Source: Otatea glauca
Lineage: Eukaryota > Streptophyta > Magnoliopsida > Poales > Poaceae
Assembly: GCA_036346275.1 (NCBI GenBank)
Contig: CM070725.1
Span: 45,632,104 to 45,696,103, forward strand
Direction: 5' to 3'
DNA: 64,000 nucleotides
The position numbers were made by a program, and so were the translations under genes. Position 1 is the first letter of the stretch, and each line of letters opens with the position of its first letter. This document shows, in pieces, positions 59,216-64,000 of this stretch. Under the pieces are notes generated by a model. That model saw nothing but the letters and a program-made list of their open reading frames with translations, was not told where the DNA came from and searched no databases.

Positions 59216-61898
59216 ATTTGTTCACAGTGTCCAAAGTTTCATGACACCAAGAAGCATCCTTAACTTCCTCCCAGAGTTTGGCGGCCCGGTCTTCATCCAC
59301 ATTGCAGGCATAGCCATCTTTAATGGCTTCAAGATCCACTCAGGGATAAAGCGACTTGGTGATCGCCAGAGCCTAGCTAGCACCGTTGGTCGTCGTTTCC
59401 TTCAAGAGTCTCTTAAGCTCCTTGGGGGCTTCCTCCAGTTGGGAGATAACGTGATCCCTACTGAGCGGTCTCTCACCTCTGGGATGAAGCAACCTCAACA
59501 ATGGCTCAAAGGCCTCATGAAGCTTAGCACAAGACGTTTCAAGGGCCTCGACTTTCTCGTTATAAGCGGCGTATTGCGCTCGCGTCTTGAACTTATAGTC
59601 TGCAAGCAAAATAGATTATTAAGAAATACCAAGAAGACAACGAAGGCAAGGGAGGGCCAAGCTGCTGAGCGTACCTTCTAACTCCTCCGATTTCAAGTTG
59701 GAGGCCTCCGAGGCCTTAAGTTGCTCTTGGAGCTTTGCAATAGTAGAATCCCGAACTGACATGGAGAGAAGGAAATCAAAAGACCAGATGATTAAATGAG
59801 AGCACAAGATGATCCAGGAAATATCTACCTCGAAGGGAGCTAATAACATCTAGCTTCTCCTGCCACATGATTTTCTTCTCTTCCCGCAAGGCCTGGACTT
59901 CTGACCAAAGATCTTGCAGCTCGGCTGAATGTCTAGCTTTGATCTGCTCCAAGTCGGCCAGATATTTCTGGCGCGTCCTGACCTCTGGAAGTATCTTTTG
60001 GAGGTATTCGAACTTTTTTGCAGAGCGTTCTCCCAATTTCTGTATCCATCACAGGGAAAGGTGACAACATGCTAACCGGCACAAGCAAGAAGGTGATAAG
60101 AGTAATGAAAATATTACTCGCGCCAGATGAGCACAAGCAGCGGCGTGACTATAAAAGTCATTCCTTTCTTTCTCCTCCGCCGGATCATCGAGGGACTTCA
60201 AGCCGTCTTCCTCATCAACCCACGCGGTTTGCATTATGAGTTGGGGGCGAGCAAGAGTCGACGGATCTCGGAGGATCTCTTCTACCTCGGGGGATGGACG
60301 AGAGACGGGCTCTCGAGCAGCGGGACCCGATGCCGAAATACGGGGTGTCGATGAAGGCGGCTGTGGTTTAGAGGGAGCCCCTGTGTCTCCAGGCGAGGCA
60401 AATTGTGGGGCCTCCTCAACCAGGTCAGGTACGTCCTGGGACCCAGTTCCCTCAGGGGCCCCAGATGGTGTCTCGACGGGAATATCATAAGAAGGATTCC
60501 TATAAGAAGAACGATCGGTGAATAACGCGTCAAATAAGAGTCAATGGGACATCCAACCTGTCGGACTTCTTTATCCTCATCGGGGGTTTCTTTCGAGCGG
60601 CAGAACCACTTTCGGAGGGACCAGTCGGGGCGCTATGATCCGAACCACTGGTTGCTCCCGAATGCTCGAGTCACTCGGAGTTGGACTCGGCTGTACCACG
60701 GGCTTATGTGGAAGGGGAACTGAAGGCACCGGGGCTTGTGCTGGCGGTTCTTGGATTTTGGGACCACCAGTCGGGCATCAAGGCTTCGGAGGGTCCTTGA
60801 TAATCATTTTCTTCCCCTTCTTGGCGGCCGGGTCTCCGGCTTGAGAGCTTGCAGGTCGCTTCCAGTGGGCGCTCTTATGTACAGGCATTTCTGGGAGAGG
60901 TGCGTCACTAAAGAAAGCCAATCGATCCTAGAAAGGAGTATTAAAACAGTTAAAAGTCATTCAGAGATGAATGTGGAAGTTTATCAGCTAAACTTTCTTA
61001 CCTCAAGAGGAGGATTTGATGCAGTAAAGGACTTTGGGCATCTGGCGGTGGACATCTCTACGCTTAGGATGAAAAAGTCGCTTACCCGAGCATATACCTG
61101 CTCCTTCGACGCTGTTTCGGGCAGTTCCTAGGTCGGATCGTCCCTTCCTTCAAATTCATATCCAAGATGGACTCACTCATTTAGAGGTTGTATCCGGCGG
61201 GGGACAAAATGGAGGGCCAGACCAACTCCCTTGAGACCGTCTTCCTTTAATTTATCAATCAGCACCAAGAGATCTTGCACCTGATCCATATCGCCAGCAT
61301 TGGGAACAGATGTCCAAGAAATGGACACCTTAGGCCGGCGCCCGACAAAAGAAGGGAGAACAGGATCAGGATTGGCACAATAGAACCATTCCTGGTGCCA
61401 GCATTTATTTGAAGATTTGAAGGGAATGGCAAAATAGGTTTTCTTTAATCCTTCCCGCAATTGAAATCTGGGTCCTCCAATTACTTTGGGGTCGCTTTTT
61501 GAGGGATAAGGCTTTAAAAGGTAAAAGTGGCGAAAGAGATTGAAATGAGGGCGGATGCCCAAGAATGCCTCGCAGAGGTAAACGAAGATGGAGATTTGCA
61601 GGATAGAATTGGGATTCAAGTTCACTAATTCAATAACATAGAAAAAGAGAAGACCACGAAGAAAAACGCAGGCAGGAAGGCCCAGCCCGCATTGGAAGAA
61701 AGATTCGAAAACCACAATTTCTTCAGAACGAGGGGTAGGGATGGATTCACCTGCGGCCGGTCGTGCAGAAATTAAAGTCAAGGCTGGAAGAACCCCATCA
61801 TCTGCCATGGACTTCAACTGCTCTTCCGTCGTTATCGAGGTGGTCCAATCTTGGGTCAAAGGCAACGAGGAGGTGTCTTTGGAAGAATGAGAAGACAT
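59216..61898 (-). pseudogene. Antisense multi-exon gene of element 2 (PF04195-like plus coiled coil)
   Basis: Minus-strand gene with a likely start at 61898 (MSSHSSKD). Exon 1 (61898-61002) carries the putative gypsy-type domain (VVFESFFQCGLGLPACVF, YLCEAFLGIRPHFNLF, HQEWFYCAN, FVPRRIQPL) and then in-frame stops at 61173 and 61128. From 60927 a Pro/Ser-rich linker, also with stops, follows. Coiled-coil exons with good splice borders are at 60039-59829 (KYLADLEQIKARHSAELQDL), 59755-59675 (STIAKLQEQLKASEASNL) and 59599 to about 59216 (YKFKTRAQYAAYNEKVEAL, ERPLSRDHVISQLEEAP), with two more stops near the end. The protein's function is unknown. The decay is by nonsense changes, with the exon structure well kept. 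Confidence 0.78.
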
Positions 61899-62439
61899 TT
61901 TCGGAGGAAAGATCAACGACAGCGCAAAAATGCGAGCGCGGCAACAGTTAACCCTAGCGGCGGAGAAGTCGGAGAGACAGGGAAGCAGAAGGGACAGGAG
62001 TGTGCGGTGAAAAAATGAATCGTCGATCAATGCACTGCTTAGTCTTAATAGGGGAAAAATCAGGTTTTCGCCGAGTCGGCGGGAAAAAGATTGCAGAACA
62101 CCTAACCCTACTCTATGCTTCGTAATGATTCGCTAGCTCGACGTCCTGGCATACGGAGGCAGTCATGGTTTGACCAAGTCATATTTGGGACACGTTGCTC
62201 CCCACGATGGGATGTTTAACCACTTATCGAACTAAGCGGGACGTGGGTATCCTCCAGTTTGGATTAAAAATATCTTCTTGTGATATGCACCACGTTGGGT
62301 CGCTAGTTGGTTACCGCATGGTGGAATTATATATCACGGGTTGAGCCTGATAAGGCACAGTTCCAATGGTATGCCCCAAGATGGGTCGATAAGCTGTGCA
62401 TCGTAATAAATGAGTACGGATACCGTTCGGATAAACCTT

Positions 62440-62985
62440 GATATGTCCCAAGATGGACCAGAGCTATATCCTACACCAGTCGGATATAGGTATCATTCGG
62501 CCATGAGCCAAGAAAACCCTGATACGCTCCAAGTCGAGCCTAAGCTATATCCTATAGTAGTTGGATATGGGTATCACTCAGCCATGAGCCAAGAAAATCC
62601 TGATACGCTCCAAGTCGAGCCTAGGCTATATCTTACAGCATCGGATATGGGTATCACTCGGCCAAGAGCCATGTAAATATGATACGCTCCAAGTCGAACC
62701 TAAGCTATATCCTACAACAATCGGATATGGGTATCACTCGGCCAAGAGCCACGTGAATATGATATGTCCCAAGTCGGACCAAAGCTATATCCTACATCAG
62801 TCGGATATAGGTATCACTCGCCAAGAGCCGCGCAAATCTTAATATATCCCAAGTTGGGCCTAAGATATATCCTTCGACAGTCGGATATAGATATCACCCG
62901 ACCAAAGAGCCATGCAAGCTTTGATATACCCCAAGTTGGGTCTAAGCTAAGTCTAAACGACAGTCATAGATATCACTCGGAAGGT
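62440..62985 (+). repeat. Minisatellite, ~82-bp unit, about 7 copies
   Basis: Units share AAGCTATATCCTACA, TCGGATATGGGTATCACTCG, GCCAAGAGCC and TGATACGCTCCAAGTCG. Weaker copies may extend back to about 62225. Same position as the array of element 1 (between antisense gene and 3' LTR) but with unrelated sequence. Confidence 0.9.
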
Positions 62986-63054
62986 ATTTCTTTATTATAT
63001 AAATTCCCTAGGCACTATGCCTGGGGAAAAGACTTTCTTACATTTACAGGAGTA

Positions 63055-63324
63055 TTATACTTCTCCGCGGCGCACACGACCAAGCGCTTCCAAGAGAGCT
63101 TCCTTAGCCCTATGAAGGGCGGGGACAATTTCGAGGAAGGCGTCGATAGCGGCGCGATCGAGAGCAACAGCCTTTTCTTCAGCCCATTTGGCCATAGAGA
63201 GGTCGAATAGCGCCCACTCCTTGGTGCAGGAAAATGGAGGACTAAGCGTGAGAGAATAAATTCTAAAAATACTGGTTCGCTTTTTATAGCTGATACGGTA
63301 AGGTTGAAGTAAATGTGAAGACAT
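63055..63324 (-). CDS. Short antisense frame near the 3' LTR
   Basis: 89-residue minus-strand frame. The last 45 residues (MAKWAEEKAVALDRAAIDAF, then LEIVPALHRAKEALLEALG) look like an amphipathic helix of real coding quality, while the first part resembles untranslated sequence. It may be an exon of the antisense gene or a separate small one. No family is recognised. Confidence 0.35.
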   Translation of the reverse strand: MSSHLLQPYRISYKKRTSIFRIYSLTLSPPFSCTKEWALFDLSMAKWAEEKAVALDRAAIDAFLEIVPALHRAKEALLEALGRVRRGEV

Positions 63325-63732
63325 AATGACATCAAAAGCCGAGGAGACTTGGAGTTAAGATAGTTTCAGAAGCCAAAGAGGTTCTCGAAAAATGAATTGG
63401 CACAGGAAGTCAAAACAACTTCGAAGACTGTCCAGTACTGATCCTTGAAGAGGAAGGATATTAGGGTTTCGCCTCGAGCGGGAAGAAATATCTAATCTTC
63501 ATATGAGATATGGGCCACATCCACAAAGCTACCCATAATCAACTTGTCAAACGAAAGATTATAATCAGTTGGAACAAAAACCGGGGGTTATATTCGAGTC
63601 CTTCATAATCCCCTTGCTGCAAGGAGAAGCATTCAAATCAAAGAAGAGACCAGTCAGAGGTTTATGCTAGAAGCTGAGAACGTTGATCCAAAGTTGAGAC
63701 CCAGATAAAGATATAGCAATCAGATCATGAAT

Positions 63733-63746
63733 CACTCGGGGGCTAC
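63733..63746 (+). other. Polypurine tract of element 2
   Basis: ACTCGGGGGCTAC directly before the 3' LTR. The G-run followed by CTAC is usual in this lineage. Confidence 0.6.
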
Positions 63747-64000
63747 TGTGGAATATAAGAACCCAGGTGTCTTCATAACCGGCCCAGAAGTGCCTGAGGG
63801 AGAGACAGGGCCGAGTGGAAGGCCCAGAGGATAAGCTCCGCACCAAGCCTTGCTGCCGTGCGCAAGAGGATATATCCTAGAGATAGTTGAACAAATATTT
63901 AGATATAAGAGATATGATTGTAATCCGAGTTGATTAGCAGGATAAGATAATGATGTAAACTCTATCCTGTAACCGATTAGAATCTAATAATCGATCGGAA
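63747..64000 (+). repeat. 3' LTR of element 2, first 254 bases
   Basis: Starts TGTGGAATATAAG and runs to the window end. Aligns without gaps to 55132-55385, with 13 differences, 12 of which are transitions. Confidence 0.93.

Larger units (their letters stand above)
55132..64000 (+). mobile_element. Tat-lineage Gypsy retrotransposon (element 2), runs past window end
   Basis: 5' LTR, primer-binding site, gag, start of protease, a deletion, integrase, an antisense multi-exon gene, a minisatellite, the polypurine tract and part of the 3' LTR. Its organisation matches element 1, but the LTRs share no obvious sequence, so it is a different Tat family. The left target site would be TTGAT (55127-55131); the right one is outside the window. 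It inserted into the long LTR at 53489. Confidence 0.9.

Overview
This window is nuclear DNA from a grass (Poaceae). It has intron-containing plant genes with GC-rich first exons, a grass-type STOMAGEN peptide gene, a jacalin-lectin remnant, and a dense layer of grass transposons: Ac/Ds-like hAT, RICESLEEPER-like hAT, Stowaway, CACTA, and Tat-type Gypsy elements carrying an antisense gene. All calls come from reading the sequence; no database search was run.

Layout. 0-1.7 kb: the decayed 3' half of a hAT transposase. 2.8-4.8 kb (+): an intact eight-exon bHLH transcription factor of the CIB1/bHLH74 type. 5-13 kb: mostly non-coding, with several miniature transposons. 13.0-14.7 kb (-): two pieces of a broken jacalin-like lectin. 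15.8-18.7 kb (-): an intact two-exon Rab11-class GTPase (RABA5-like). 19.2-25.8 kb: a non-autonomous hAT, a Stowaway MITE, a repeat full of CGGTAGTAC motifs, and a dead RICESLEEPER-like transposase. 26.7-27.4 kb (-): an intact three-exon EPFL9/STOMAGEN-type secreted peptide gene. 28-33.4 kb: a CACTA end, a complete 1,051-bp Ds-like element, and a solo LTR inserted in a MITE.

33.4-48.8 kb is a nest. An Ac/Ds-like element (8-bp target duplication ATCAGAAA) has captured a piece of a nuclear poly(A)-binding-protein gene and was then split by a 13.5-kb Tat-lineage Gypsy element (target duplication GGTAC). About 600 bp of the left flank occurs a second time just before the 3' LTR, which suggests two haplotypes joined in tandem during assembly. 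From 48.8 to 52.5 kb there is low-complexity and repeat sequence. 52.6-64 kb is a second nest: a hAT copy is cut by a long Gypsy LTR, which is cut by another Tat element that has lost its reverse transcriptase and runs off the window.

The three intact host genes (bHLH, RABA5, EPFL9) are separate transcription units with no sign of joint function. The retrotransposon proteins are all broken except one 283-residue antisense reading frame.
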